Shown here: piece after piece, positions 1 to 13,285 of the stretch | How the letters are laid out: each line of letters begins with the position of its first letter | Position numbering within the stretch: the stretch's first letter is position 1 | Source: Glandiceps talaboti | Lineage: Eukaryota; Hemichordata; Enteropneusta; Spengelidae | Assembly: GCF_964340395.1 (NCBI RefSeq) | Contig: NC_135549.1 | Coordinates: 13,965,842-14,029,841 of the forward strand | Direction: 5' to 3' | DNA: 64,000 nt | Translations under genes and position numbers: made by a program | The notes under the pieces: model-generated | Told to the model about the DNA's origin: nothing | Database searches by the model: none | Seen by the model: only the letters and a program-made list of their open reading frames with translations

Positions 1-2290
1 CGACGGAACCTGAAATAGAACCTACTGCGGCACAATTAACCTTTAAATATACTCTCCAAACTCTCTGGGAGCATACCATTCATTGCAGCCCTCTGGTTTA
101 AAGCGCATAGTATTAAAGCATTCACATTACAACCTTTATCCTACCAGGTGCCCAATTGTACAGCTGGGTTGACTGAGGCGCAATCATGTTTCAAATCTTG
201 CCCCAAGGACTTTAGCAATTCAGAAATAAAAGGCAGCATTGTGGATCGCACAGAAACTCGGCTACTCTAACCATTCTCCACATGTGAACTAAAGGATTAA
301 TAAGAAGAAACGTGTCAACAATTCACAAGTTTGAAAGTTTAACACAGATTGCACATTTGTAAGGCCACGGTATCACCTGTTCTTGCATTTATATTAAAGT
401 ATGTCGGGATGCAGCAAGGACTACGCACGGTAGATACAAAATGTATTACATATACCTCTAGGCCATCAGATGTAAGGGAAGCCGTGTACGTGTATACCAA
501 CATATTGAACTTTAATTCGTAATGTGCTCAATACTATCCAGATATTACAAAGGTAAATGTGAAACGAGGTTAGAATATAAACAACTCAGTTGTTAATACT
601 ATAATGACTTGCCGACTGTATTTTGTATGGCCTCCCGTCTCTTTTTTCGGCGTTCTTTCTCTTTTACACTTTGCCTAGATTTCACTTTATGTTTATGTCT
701 CCGTCTCATTTCCGCATTTCCGACGGCATCGTTTGCACTTTTAGTACATACATATTACATGTACCATTCATCAGTACCTGAATACACGAATAAAAATACT
801 CCGAGAATAAGAGCACATATCCTTCTAGATTTCAATGTTGATTTTGTAGTCGGAATTCTTGTTTGTACTTCTAATGTAATGATATTACAGATTGTGGTTT
901 CTGTCCAAATCCCCTATCTCCTCTATACTACTTTGTCTAACACATCGAGTCTCGATGATAACTCTACAAAGTAGACGCGACAGGTGATTAACAAGGCGTG
1001 TGATGCGACGAGTCTCAAAAACGTGGCGAGTATATGGACTACAGTGTAGAATCGTTTTGACCTACGAATATTACTTTGTCCTTTGTCTACTTTTTCGCAA
1101 TATAGTTTACTGTACTTACAATAGAACATATAATTACTCAATTTGACAAAGTGAATTTCCTATTAATAATTCATCTATAGCGTGACAATTTAGATTAATA
1201 ACAACACGCTTGATGAAATTATATCTGTGACAAATACACTGTGACATGTCATGCGATAAAAAAGAACTCGTATTCAGATATGATCATACCCACAACAAGT
1301 CCTATTTTGAACCAAGTAAGTATAATAATATTAAAGAGTTTAGTGTGTAACGTTAAAGGTTTTGTTGATTACTTTGGTTTTCTATGAGACTTTTATTATT
1401 CCAACTGTTAAGCCTTGTTGAATCATAATTAGTAGCTGATGGACCTGTCATCAAGTACTCAGATATGTTCTTAAGTAATACTATGATGTAATATTTTGGT
1501 ACAAATTACATCATTGTCGCCATCACTATGAAATGCTCTTAGTGCAAATATAAACATTTCTGAAATGCTGCGTCGATTCAAATTTACTTCGTAAGTTTTA
1601 ATAAGTATTAGTCTGTATAATGTGCATGTTGTAAGCTTACAATGACTTTACTAGTAAAGTGGGTCCTAGTTAGAGACTGTGTCGGTAACAATTGATAATG
1701 ACATATTTGCTCGTTTGAAATAGTGTGTAGATCTCCCTTTCAATTTCCATTCTCTCCCTCATATGACAATATTTCACAGAATTCATCGCTCGGGGAGCCA
1801 ATTTATCATTTAGTAATCTCAGGAGCTTAACACATTTGCGACTTTGTTTGAGTTATATATTGTTATATCAGACATCAATTTTCGGAGACGTCACTACGTT
1901 TTACCTTTGATTAAGTGTTTAATGGTTATCGGTTGGTATCTGCAGAAAAGGGAATATTAAAAAGTAGATGTTCAAAACGTTCAATTATACACCTGTCCAG
2001 ATCTGATATGATTACGTTCCATTAACATTTATGAGGGTACACATGTATTACAAAACCCGTACTTTCAAATTCGGTCATACAACTCGACAATGACAACAAA
2101 AAGCCGCTTGCTCATACAGCTAATCCTGTTATATTTGGGAAAACATAATCTTTAAAAATGTTCGAAATCGCTTAGAAAGGCGGGTTATGATAGGTTGATA
2201 GGTTGTTCCTGGGAAACAGAATGTGGGTCTTTCTAAACGTAGTATGTGCCTTTCAGTAAAGATCGGAACCTCTAGCTATGGCTTTGTACA
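1..2290. other. AT-rich intergenic DNA, no gene supported
   Basis: I see no exon-like open frame with recognisable protein content, no tRNA and no long repeat here. Short open frames near 609-974 and 923-1141 overlap each other on opposite strands, have low-complexity composition and match no family I know. Confidence 0.5.
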
Positions 2291-2600
2291 AGATCAATCC
2301 AATCCATTCTCAGTTTAAACTTTAAAAAATGAGGTCACCTTGCAAAGATTTGAAATTGAGGTCAAAATTATCTAAAATCTAGCCATTTTGAATTCAAAAT
2401 GGCCGCCCAATATTATGTTAATCCTACATGGGAAAATATAATATTGTTGGTTTCACAAGACAGTGAACCGCAAGATTTCTTTTATTATTTCAAAATGATC
2501 AGAAACAACCTTTCATACAGCAAAGTATGACGAAATTTTAAGAACTCCAGATTTTCAGGTAAATTGTACCCCGAAGTGGATTCTACCTTAAGGCTATTCT
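2290..2600. repeat. Probable dispersed repeat with a perfect 22-bp palindrome
   Basis: This stretch has paired GAGGTCA-type words, then a perfect palindrome at 2382-2403 centred on GAATTC with CCATTTT/AAAATGG arms, then a GGCCGCC word. That arrangement is typical of interspersed invertebrate repeats. No second copy was noticed in the window, so the repeat call is inference. Confidence 0.35.
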
Positions 2601-2640
2601 CAAGATTAATTCCTATGATAGGTATAGATTCTCTCTGCGA

Positions 2641-2790
2641 AGGATGGTCGGATGGACAGGCGGATAGGTGAGTTGGTGGATGGCAGGTAGATCAGTTCAG
2701 TTTGAGAATGTGTGAAAGTAGGTGGGTAGTGAGGTGGACAGGATCGGAGGGTAACCTGTAGATAAGTAAGTGGCTAGTTACAATGTAAAT
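2641..2790. repeat. Degenerate GGAT/GGTGGA-rich tract
   Basis: Purine-rich, strand-asymmetric sequence made of drifting GGAT, GGTGG and GTAGGT words, consistent with an old decayed tetranucleotide microsatellite. It has no coding signal. Confidence 0.4.
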
Positions 2791-3489
2791 AGATGGACGA
2801 CAAACCGGTCCATATGCAGTAAATGTTGTGATTTTTGATTGCCCATCATTGAATATTTCAATAGCAGCGATCCAGATATACGAATTAAATTTTGAAAATA
2901 GGATGATGGGCAACATATGTTCGGCTTCTTAATGATGTAGTATCCCCCGAAGGCGACAATTAAGAATACTCTCAGATACTAGTACTTGAAGCGTGGCTTT
3001 TCTCTTCTTTCAACATGACAAAACGATGACTTACAGATTCAACGGCTTAGCAGCATGAATGTGTAAACAATTCCAAATATCTCCAAGGATATTCATAACT
3101 ACTATCACACAGCAACGTAAATCGATATTCATGGTTTATGACAAATATATTGGATACTTCTAAAACATGAAGACAGTGGCTATATTTCTTTAATAAGGAA
3201 ATATAGCTTGGAGTAACTGTATATCGTATTTCCTCAGCTGGTGAACATTGTGGATTTATCAATTTTAATCTGTTTTCAGATCAAAGTTCTAAGATGACGT
3301 ACAGTATTGAATATATTTCAAATATGTTTAATTTATATCTTTTAATACATAACATTACTTTGATATGTATGGCTTTTTGGGGGCAACACATTGTATGTTA
3401 AAATTTCAATTTCTATGCAGCAAAATACTGTTAAACAGCATCATTATAATGTAGTTTTGATAACAAATGTCGTTACTATCTATCCTATT

Positions 3490-3492
<3 letters not shown>

Positions 3493-3523
<31 letters not shown>

Positions 3524-3860
3524 TGTATGTATGTATGTATGTATGTATGTATGTATGTATGTACGTACGTGTGTACGTATGTATGTATGTATGTATGAAT
3601 GTATGTATGTATGTATGTATGTATGTATGTATGTACGTACGTACGTGTGTGTGTATGTATGTATGTATGTATGTATGTATGTATGTATGTATGTATGTAT
3701 GTATGTATGTATGTATGTATGTATGTATGTGTGTATGTATGTATGTATGTGTGTATGTATGTATGTGTGTAAGTATGTATGTATGTGTGCGTGCGTGCAT
3801 GCATGCGTGCATGTAGGAATGAATGAATGTATGTATGTATGTAATGTATGTATGTATGTA

Positions 3861-3914
<54 letters not shown>
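3493..3914. repeat. Long (TGTA)n microsatellite ending in (GT)n
   Basis: About 370 bp of TGTA repeats with scattered TGTG, GTAC and GTGC interruptions, followed by about 45 bp of pure GT. Because a TGTA array stays open in several frames, it creates long spurious open frames on both strands (Met-Tyr-Val-Cys and Ile-His-Thr repeats). These are not genes. Confidence 0.97.
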
Positions 3915-3917
<3 letters not shown>

Positions 3918-3919
3918 TG

Positions 3920-5675
3920 AAAACGAATACCAAACAATAATGATATGTACCGATCGACAGGAAGATTACAGATATAGAACAGGAGGGTATGTTGCAATAT
4001 GTTCCCGTAGTATTAGAGTTGACTATAAGAAAGCATTCTGACATCACAGATGCAATAGAAATACATCTAGCACCATTTTGCCCTTTCAGTGTTTACTTAC
4101 TGTCTATTTCTTGTTCGCCTTCGATTAACGAGACTGTGATATATAAACTACGACAATATATTTTACAGATGGAGTACGTAAAACATAAATTTCTGTGAGC
4201 CCTTTTCATTTTACGTTGTAACCTAGTTTTACCGTAGACGAGCGTAGTGGTATTGTCAACTACTCTCTATGCATTTAAATCAATGTATTAAAAAGTGAAG
4301 TTACAGGTAGTATTAAATATGTAATATTTAACATATTGTGAAGCCAAGCAACGATTTACTATTCACATTAAGGTTACCAGATAATTATTCGCATCATATC
4401 AAAGGACATCAAATTTGATATCTTAAAAGGTGTCCCCTTGTTGAAACTCGACGTCACTTGAAACTATAATAATGACCACGTTATCTAATCATTCAACTTG
4501 CATGACTAGCTTTCTATAATGATTATTCACCAGGCTGTATAATAGAGTGTGACCAAATCTTACCTTTTTGCTTATGCACGATTGCATTGTTGCACGACTG
4601 TAAAACATGCAAACTTTGAGAGCATTGATCCATAATCAAACTTTAATTAGTCAAGTTTCCACAGTTCTTCATGTACTAACTGTTACTCACATTGCAGCGA
4701 TCAGTTATCAAATACAGTAGCACGCTATTACATAAAGCAAATGTATTATACATTTCATTAGCATTAATAATCCAATTGGCTCCAATCTGATAAGTCTATC
4801 GTATTCACAACACTAGACTTGATTCGTTGAAATCGTTTATCTTTTAAGAGAATGGTCGAATGATGTGCTGTACACCACAATAGAATGGACATTTTGACGA
4901 ATGAATGTATCATCGAGTACAGATCTAGAAGCGAGTACAGTTTTCTAGTTTGAAATATCTTGTTATCCTCGCAGATTATTATTACCGGGTTTTTTTATCA
5001 TATTATTGTTTATCCTTTCAGCAACTGAGTGATAGAGTGGAAATATAATTATATACAATTAGGAAGATTGTGTTGGGTGAATGCTAAAATGTACTATCAT
5101 TTTGGTTGTTAGAACGGTGCCAATGAAATGTTAGTAAGTGCATATCGCGCCATCTCCTAGAGTGCTTCTTGGGGTGTTCTTCTTATATAATTATATGCTA
5201 AATTATCCCCTATTCAGTACAGTGCGCTATGGAGGAAATAGTTGAAAATTATTACTTTTTTCCCTTTAATAATTTCTGAAGTAAATTAGATGTGACATTT
5301 GGGATGGAAAGGATAAGTTTCCACAGTCAGACTCTAATCCGAGATCTTGCACTGTTCAGCTCGTTATTATCCCATCCCTGTGAGGTATGCAATGTGGCGG
5401 TCGGTAAGCTTGTAGATTTTCGTGGCCGGGAATCATCGGAATTACCGTTCTGTGTTCTTTCCAAATATGGTATGATCAACCCACACATCTCATAGCCTAA
5501 GTCAAGAAAAGTGCGACATATGCCATTTGATATAATATGTATCCGTATGTGCGTTCGAAGTAACATATATATCATCGATGAATTCGTACTTTATGAATCT
5601 GAGTGTACAGTCACCATTCAGTTCATCACTTACACTAGAGCTCATCTTTCTCAAAATTTACCTACCAGACGAATC
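3920..5675. other. Intergenic DNA, no gene supported
   Basis: AT-rich sequence without recognisable exons. A 67-codon open frame at 5292-5495 has somewhat more balanced composition, but no family is recognised and no flanking splice structure is convincing. Confidence 0.45.
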
Positions 5676-5679
5676 AACC

Positions 5680-5740
5680 ATTCATTCATTCATTCATTCA
5701 TTCATTCATTCATTCATTCATTCATCCATTCAATCATTCA
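5680..5740. repeat. (ATTC)n microsatellite
   Basis: About 15 near-perfect ATTC tetramers. The Ser-Phe-Ile-His repeats seen in open frames here are translation artefacts of the array. Confidence 0.95.
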
Positions 5741-6732
5741 CAAATCAACAGTTCTTGTACACATAAGACCTCAGAAAGAGCTCTCAAGAAAAATAAGTTT
5801 GTTTAACACTATTTCACCATTCCCGATTGCCTCGTTTGTGTTGGCGGATATTTCCCTGTACATTGGGTATTCAATAAGTTAACAGGTATGTGAATTAAAA
5901 AAAACCCACAATGGGATATGATTCGCTTCATTGGAGTCGCGTATTGTTGTTCGAGTATAGTGAGAGAGTGAATGCATCAAAAGTTTACAACTTGAAGTAT
6001 ATAAATCAATAAATCATGGTTAATGACCGTTGCGTACTCTTCGATATGCTGCTGGGATTTATCTACGAGCCAGCCATTATAAACCGTATTCATTCTTCCA
6101 TTAATGATCTTTGTTTGAATGATTTATTAAGGGTTTCATTTCATGAGAGGAATCGCTTGACCTACCTGGCGATGCCAGGTGTCCGAATATATAGTCAAAA
6201 GCGAATATTTGTGGTTCACGTGAGAATCGAACAAGACGTTTTTGGGCGCGAGTTTAATTTTGTTTCATGCCAAGTTTCCACCTCGTAAAATATTCAATAG
6301 CCAAAGTACAGCTGGACATATTGGTGTTAGGTTTACAAGAGATATATAAATCATACGAATTTAACTAGACTTCGGTCAGTGTACATTTCTGGTGCAATAT
6401 GACTCGTGGATTTAAAACTGGGAAAATGATTAAATTATATGCATATAATCCTTTCCTCAAGGAAATGCAATTCGGCAGTAAAGTACATTGACATTTCTCT
6501 CCAATTTTACGCTGCTGTCTTAAAAATTGTAGTGTCATATTCATAGAAGAACAACGATCGAATGAATCGTTTGTCATCGAGAATGAATATTTCACAGTAT
6601 AATTTGTTGCCATTGGAGAACGAAATCGATCCATGTTAGTTACACCGACGTAAACCCAAATGTCACGACACATAGAATAGTACAAGCCCGAATCATTACT
6701 TCAGCCAAGAATATATGATTATTCACAGTGTG

Positions 6733-7536
6733 AGGGAGATTTCAGTAATTACAAGACGGAGGGGGCCTGGGAAATTGGCGGTGGATCAATCGGTTCGCGG
6801 GGAGAGCCGTATTTTAGTATTAAGGGAAGGTCATATTTTACTATGACTCATTTAAATGCCTAACTTTGTATATTTTGTGGTTTTGGCATCCCACAGTTGC
6901 CACCAATTCCACATCGATTAGGGTTAGGGTTGGGGTTAGGTTCGGGGTCAGGGTTAGGTACCGTAATATCCACCCTGATCAGAGCATATCAATCACATTC
7001 CTGTTGACAACCATGCACTGAATCAATTGTCAGTTGTGATGTGAGGATAGGAGTGGGTCTCAAAAGAGTAAAATAGGAACAGATGGGTATTAAAGATATT
7101 GGGGATAATGTTGTGAGGTGGAGATGTTAACCCCCCCCCCCAAGTCCTGAAAATGTTGGGAGTGTGCATGCCAATCTAGTCTTTGGGAGTTCTGTCCTTC
7201 AGTTCAGCCAATTAAATACAAACACAGGTATTGATTAATGCAGTCCATGTGGTGGTAGCAGCGGGAAACAACCAACCCCTTTAAAAATATCAATATGGTG
7301 GCAGCGGTGGGATCAAATCCTTACCATTGATTCTGGAACACGTGTCCTCTTCCATGTGTGAAAACATTTTAACCCATGTTTTAAAAAGTATTTGGACACG
7401 GAGATGGTCATGTTTCAGACAAATGAAGTTGGGGGCCACTTTTTAGCACGACGGAATTTGGGAGGATCACATTTTACGCGACAGACCGGGCATGAATTGC
7501 CCAGCCCACCCCCTTGTAAGAAATTGAACGTTCCCT
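6733..7536 (-). mobile_element. Non-autonomous inverted-repeat element, copy A (~804 bp)
   Basis: The left end reads AGGGAGATTTCAGTAATTAC; the decayed right end runs CCCCCTTGTAAG to TTCCCT. Read as given, internal blocks match the reverse complement of the element at 24055-24852. Examples are the block around GGTCATATTTTACTATGACTC and the block from TAGTCTTTGGGAGTTCTG through a GTGGTAGCAGCGGGAAACAAC-like stretch. The two copies are within a few bp of equal length and lie in opposite orientation. No protein is encoded and no clear target-site duplication was found. A telomere-like tract at 6917-6959 is present only in this copy. Confidence 0.75.
6917..6959 (+). repeat. Degenerate interstitial telomere-like (TTAGGG)n tract
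   Basis: About seven imperfect units (TTAGGG, TTGGGG, TTCGGGG, TCAGGG) run head to tail inside the copy A element. TTAGGG is the ancestral metazoan telomere unit, so this fits an animal genome. It could also be a chance GT-rich microsatellite. Confidence 0.6.
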
Positions 7537-10020
7537 AAAGTATTTCTTTAGCTACATTCATTGATGACTCATTTGAAGAAAAAAACATTATCCCTTATTG
7601 CTTTTCAGGTAAAGGTTTAACTTATTGGATTACTTCTGACATCAGCTATAACAATCATTCGTGTACGTTAACATGTCTTCACTATTCTGTTTCATTCACC
7701 GACCTGCGTCCGTGATATCTATATACTAGGCTATACATCTTTATGAATGTTTTAACGTAAGAGGTGACAAGATCAGTGAAATTGTGTTTTCTCTATCAAT
7801 GTCTAAAGTCCTAATAAATATGTATTGTTGAATTGCAACAAACGTTGCACCTATTGATGACTAAGCACAAAGCGCAAGGAACAATAGTGTGGGCAGCATG
7901 GATGAGTATGAAAAACTGAACATTATTCTGCAAATTTAATAAACTAAACTACCCTTTCCAACAGATGCCTCAAAATATGAAAACTTGCTTTTAAAAGATT
8001 CAGCATGCATTGCGGTTTTTCGAAAATGGATGGTAACATAAACCACGACAAGAACGTCACTTTCAATCAAACGTCGTTCCATACTTCGGACTGCGTCGTC
8101 ATATCAAATCATGGCTTCTTCAATATAAAATAAGATATTCTATTCCATTAATAGCTGACATATGTGGTGTTTGTGTACCGTGTAAACCTGATATAAATAT
8201 ACTAAATATTTTTGCAAAAAATCTAAATTCGTTCTATAATTCACCTTAGTAATTTCACTGAAAAATAATCAGGATTGGAAATCATTATTTTTATCATAAA
8301 TATTTTTCTTTGAAACCGCGTTTTTCTAGTAGTCAAGAAAAGAGTGGGGTTTTTTTGCATTTTGATAGAAGGACTGCAGTAAAAAATGCAGAAATTTTGA
8401 AAATTTAGATTATTATTTCTAAAAAAAAGCACGACAAATTTTATTTTGTCGGTAGAGAGGAGCGAGCGAAACACTAATACAACTTATCGATATGATATGA
8501 AATATTAAAGGTGAAAGCCAAAATGGCTCTTATACATGCACCATTGGATAAGTAATCATTCACCTACATTCATCAGTACTGGGATTTAAGACACTATTTC
8601 TTAGTGCAACATCAGTTTTATAGTAGCCATTAAAAGGCGAGCACCATTATATCTGCAATCTGTCTGTCTTATCATGACTCTTCTTTGCAAGTTGAATTCA
8701 CAAGTCTTTCCATGTGTTGTCTCGTCTGCTTGTCGTTGGTGTGGATTCCCACTGACACGATTCAGGTTGTTGCATGTATTCGTATTTTAGTACACCAGAA
8801 ACATTAATCTATACCTCTTGGCTGCTACATTACACTTCGGTTAGATTACATCAACAACTTCCGATTTATTCAACACCTCAGGTATATCGGGGTTGCTTCA
8901 ATGCCAAAAACTAATTATATATGGTTACACTGTCAGGAAAGGTTGCCGTACCGTACAATAATCGATAACGGATACAATTGCGGTGTATTCTCTTCGGTGT
9001 AGTCTTCCAACGGTCGGTATCCGGCTGTGTATATTCTGAATTTCAATCGGGGTGTTTCAACGATTCTGAACATATCAACCTACTATTGGGGTTGATTTCA
9101 TATGACAAAACAGTTTACTCGCCTGAATTTCAGACATGATCCCCACAAACTGTATCTTCACGTCAAATGTTGCAGGTTATACGATATTCTGAGCAAATGA
9201 AATAGTCTGCATTGCCTTGAAACGTAAGAAATCATTTAAATAAAGAAGGTTGAAATAACAGTCCGTTTAGACCATGTTCACAATGTTTAAAAGACGTTTA
9301 GGGTGTCTAGGTATAGTTTACACTGATTTTATATTTCTAATTTGCAGCTGTTGTCATGACGACAGCTACCATACATATCGTCGTTTTCGTCTATGTTAGG
9401 GTACGTTGATCAACACGATTTCTCTTCAAATTATCAAGGACATGGCTGTTACCGTATCGTCTAACTTCATATACTGATATCGATTGTTACTTTTATATAC
9501 GATTTCCAATGGAAACATCGCTTTTCAAATAACCTTTTCCTGACACCCCCCTTTAATATGCAACATCCTTTATAACATCATTATTTCGCTTTACATGATC
9601 AATCACTATACGTTTTCTTGACATTCGCTAAATGTGTTACATAGTTTTTAGAAAGTGGACACTTTACACTTTTACTATAGTTCTTATATTTTGTCACCTT
9701 CAGCACGGTATTTAATCGAACATTCCTCCCTTAATGCGACACCTTTGTTTTCTTTAAGGCCATCAAACAGTCCATAAATCATCTGACAACACACTTGCTT
9801 TGTGATCAGAGGTGAAAAACAGGAGGATCTCTTTGAACTTAAAATCCCACTTAATGTCCAATTCAGAACACAATTCTTGTGCTGTTAAAATAGTATGAGG
9901 CAATTTTTGAGAAGGTTGAACGAACTGTCTGAACTGACCACCATACTAGCCTCCATTTCATAAAATAAATTCGTCTGTTAGGTAATATGTAAGATGGTTT
10001 CAAGAAGACGTTTAGAAATT
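7537..10020. other. Intergenic DNA, no gene supported
   Basis: AT-rich sequence with only short, unrecognised open frames (for example minus-strand 8241-8474, lysine/asparagine/phenylalanine-rich and likely spurious). No repeats were recognised. Confidence 0.45.
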
Positions 10021-10023
10021 ATT

Positions 10024-10158
10024 CCCCAATATTTTTCTTCTTTCAGCCAAGGAGAATACAAGTGACCTACGCGACCACTGTCACTACGAGTCGCTAGACG
10101 AGTAGTAACAACCCTCAGATCACGAATATTTTTCGGCTGAATGAAGAAAAATATTGGG
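10024..10158. repeat. Inverted repeat with ~25-bp arms
   Basis: The left arm at 10024-10049 (CCCCAATATTTTTCTTC...) is complementary to the right arm at 10133-10158 (...GAAGAAAAATATTGGGC) with one or two mismatches, around an 84-bp loop. It lies about 110 bp upstream of the transposase relic and could be a small foldback element or part of that transposon's terminal region. Confidence 0.75.
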
Positions 10159-10270
10159 CAATAATATAATTATATCATCGCTAGTAATTTGAAGGAAAAA
10201 AAATCGAGAGGAAGGTAATGGTAATTTTGAACGTTTTGGCTCTTGACACAGCAGAACTTAACAGCAGCAG

Positions 10271-10863
10271 AACCTTTTATATGACAATGAAGACAGTGAT
10301 CGGCGCATGCTGTTATTTTCCACTGCTCAAAATATGAGACTTCTAGAAAATTCGTCTGACTGGTTTGCTGATGGGACTTTCAGAGTCGTTCCCGAGTTGT
10401 TGTTTTTTCAACTTTACACTATACATTCTTTAAGTGGTGGTCGTCTTATACCGTGCGTGTATGCCCTGCTGCCTAACAAACAACGTGAAACTTATCGACA
10501 TCTTCTACAACAGCTCAACAATATCCATCCTAACCTAAACCCACGTAGTGTGCTCATTGACTATGAACAGTCCGCTAGCTGTGCCATCAAGGATATCTTT
10601 CCAGAAACCACCGTCAAGGGTGTTTTTACCACCTCTCCCAGAACATATACCGGAAAGTTCAATCAGAAGGATTGCAACAATTATACCAGTCTGATGCTGA
10701 CTTTGCATTGAGTGCCAGAAGATGAAGTCCTGGATTCATTTGAAACATTACAGCAGGAGATGCCGACAGAAGCAGACCCCATCGTTGGCTATTTTGAAGA
10801 TACTTACATTGGTAGAGGACCCCGACGTGGCAGACGACCGCCCCGCTTTCTATGCATGGTATA
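10271..10863 (+). pseudogene. MULE-type transposase fragment, broken
   Basis: The first open stretch (about 10271-10710) reads like the MULE transposase core found in animal Mutator-like elements: a WFADGTF motif, then PELLFFQLYTIHS, then YALLPNKQRETYRHL, then NLNPRSVLIDYE. In related proteins the Asp of DGTF and the Asp of IDYE are catalytic-core acidic residues. Around 10621-10715 the frame drifts: the expected Cys-His region is lost and a TGA follows. Downstream family-like sequence resumes in another frame (VPEDEVLDSFETLQQE, then GYFEDTYIGRGPRRGRRPPRF) to about 10845. No FLYWCH zinc finger was seen upstream. It is therefore a frameshifted, internally deleted relic. Confidence 0.78.
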
Positions 10864-10909
10864 CTATTGTTGCGAGTCGTAGAGTTGAACGGTATACGTG
10901 TGGATAGTT

Positions 10910-11944
10910 CTGACGTTACACTCTAGCACTCACACTCTCATACTCTCGTACGGGATCGTTCAGGTCCAAGTCGGGAATTAGTCACGACTGAGAAGAGATT
11001 TCGGCTTGCCAGAATCACCTACCCGAGTGCTTCTGGGTGTTTAATTCTCACTTTAAGTATACTTCCAATACAATGGAATTTACACAACAACTAATATAGA
11101 AAATCACGCCATAAGATCACGCCATCATAAAAGTTATTATATACTTTTCTCTAACCAATCATGTGAATTTCAGTTACATCATGTTTGCCCAGATTCGTCA
11201 TCGCCAGCCTATTTCTGACCTATGGCCTACAATGCCGAAAAGTAGAATTTATTCCCATAACTCCGAAATACGATATTTTGGATCGTAACACTATAGTTAC
11301 TACACTGTTTGAGCTAGATATGACATACGTAAGAGGAATACATACAAACGCTTCATCACTGATTTAACGTTAACGTCAGGAAGAAAAGTAGAATTTGTCA
11401 CGAATACCTTCGGGACCGTGCTACATTTTGTACTGCCTTGAGTACGTTGAAACATAACTCAGCAGAAAATGTAAACCTTAACTTAGGTACTGGTTATAAA
11501 GGTTTATTTTAAACATAGTCTAGAGTCTGTGATCGCAGCGATGAGATCCCGGCTAGGAATTTGATATTGTACTGGTTTCGATAGAACTCGGGTTGGGGAA
11601 ACTTCGTGAATATATCTTAATCGCTTTCCAACAAACAACATGTTATTACATTTGCAATGCACTTAGTACAGATCTGTGTACGTATTAGTGAAAGATATAT
11701 GTGTGCTTATATACGATTCAAGTGCTGCTGTCCCCCTCGTGACCCGATGCATGGGGACGTGAAGAGTTGTATTAATGCAGTACATGTACGTAAATACATG
11801 AGCGTGATTGTTATACAAAATCCCGCGGGTTCTTAAGCGTTTTCAAAACTAAATAAATATTAATCTAAAGCTGCTACACAAAAATGAATAAAAAATAGGA
11901 TATTAGGATATCGTTATAATATGATATTATTTGTAACCACTAGG
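10910..11944. other. Intergenic DNA after the transposase relic
   Basis: No recognisable gene. The first ~130 bp have balanced composition and may belong to the decayed transposon, but no end repeat was identified. Confidence 0.4.
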
Positions 11945-12090
11945 TGAGGGCTGGGGGGAAACCAAGCCCCGTCAATAATTCCAATGTTTTTGTCTAATTC
12001 CTTTTTTTCTAAAATGTGGCCCTCCCCAGAGCACATATTTGTAAACTATAACCCCCCCCCCCCTTCCCCTGCAATTACTGAAGGCTTCCT
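11945..12090 (+). mobile_element. Truncated copy of the ~0.8 kb inverted-repeat element
   Basis: The left part (GAGGGCTGGGGGGAAACCAAG) resembles positions just inside the left end of the 24055 copy. The right part carries TTTTCTAAAATGTGGCCCTCC, a C-run, then GCAATTACTGAAGGCTTCCT, which matches that copy's right end. Nearly all internal sequence is missing, so this looks like an internally deleted derivative. Confidence 0.65.
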
Positions 12091-13115
12091 GAATATCGAA
12101 ACCAGATTTCAACGACTGTCATGCAACCAGAAACACAAATTAGTCCTTCCTGTTGCACTTGGTAAGAACAGAAGATTGATTTCGATTTTAAAAACTCTCG
12201 TCAAATTATGACTTCGCCGTTTGTTTGACCTTTTCAACGCAGTGAGGTTTTCACGATTTCTGTGATTTGCAAGTTCGATATGCCAGCTATTGGTCGGTTA
12301 TCTATTTTTGTGGTCTTATCAGTAAAATAGAGTACACCAAAATATGTGCCAACAATACCACATCTTAGCCTTATGAAATCGTACGGCACAGATAATTACG
12401 AGTATGCGATACTGAATATGTCGCATGTGTCATTTACAAAGAGTGTTTATCTTCCGAGAGATTGCCTCATTTTTAAATTTTGTAATGTCAATTGGAAATT
12501 CTGACATGACTAAGGAAACCTTATCCTGCAGTTCTATAGCATTCTATAAATACTTCACTAGATGGCAATTTTGATTCATTGGCATACCCTGGTCCACTTT
12601 TTTACAAATTGTATCCAGCTAAACGGTATTATTATTAGAAGTAATTAATATACGTGCTCAGCGTCGTTCACCTATGTTCCATTTATTTGCAAAACATTGT
12701 AACAGTATTGACCGATACCATGGTAACCAACAGGACTCACACTATGGCGTCTTGAAAATGGATTGCTAAAAGCAACTGTCTCCAAATAAAACTAAAAGTA
12801 CACACAGTGTATACTCTGTAGTTTAAACAGAACCTTGTAAATTAAATGTAAATTAACTAGAAACAAGTTTAACATAGTATATTTGTAGTGACAAAAGGCC
12901 CCGAGATTTTATGACGAATGAAAGCGATGACCGGCAAAGTTGTGAACGCTCTGTCGTTGTTGTTGTGACACTGTGTTGTCTTCTCGTTTCGCTGTTTAAT
13001 TTACCGTGCAGCTGTACGGTTCATCTAATGTTTAATAACTAGATAAAGTCAATTGGCCTTGACAAAAACCAGCTACAGGATCAATCATTGTGAGTGGTAC
13101 ACATATACATATTTG
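12091..13115. other. Intergenic DNA, no gene supported
   Basis: No exon-like open frames with family resemblance and no repeats recognised. Confidence 0.45.
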
Positions 13116-13118
13116 ATG

Positions 13119-13171
<53 letters not shown>
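13119..13171. repeat. (AATC)n microsatellite
   Basis: About 13 perfect AATC tetramers. Confidence 0.95.
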
Positions 13172-13285
13172 CAATCAAGAGTTTTAGTCGTCACAGCACT
13201 ACGAAACGAGTTCATGTGAAATCCAACATTGTCAAAACTTTCACTTTACGATCTATATATATATATATATGGCCAAATACAAAAT

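Noticed and set aside
609-974. 121-codon plus-strand open frame
   Set aside because: Phe/Ser/Leu-rich composition, no family resemblance, and no supporting splice or promoter context.
3391-4047. Several long overlapping open frames on both strands (Tyr-Val-Cys or Ile-His-Thr repeats)
   Set aside because: They are translations of the (TGTA)n/(GT)n microsatellite, which lacks stops in several frames.
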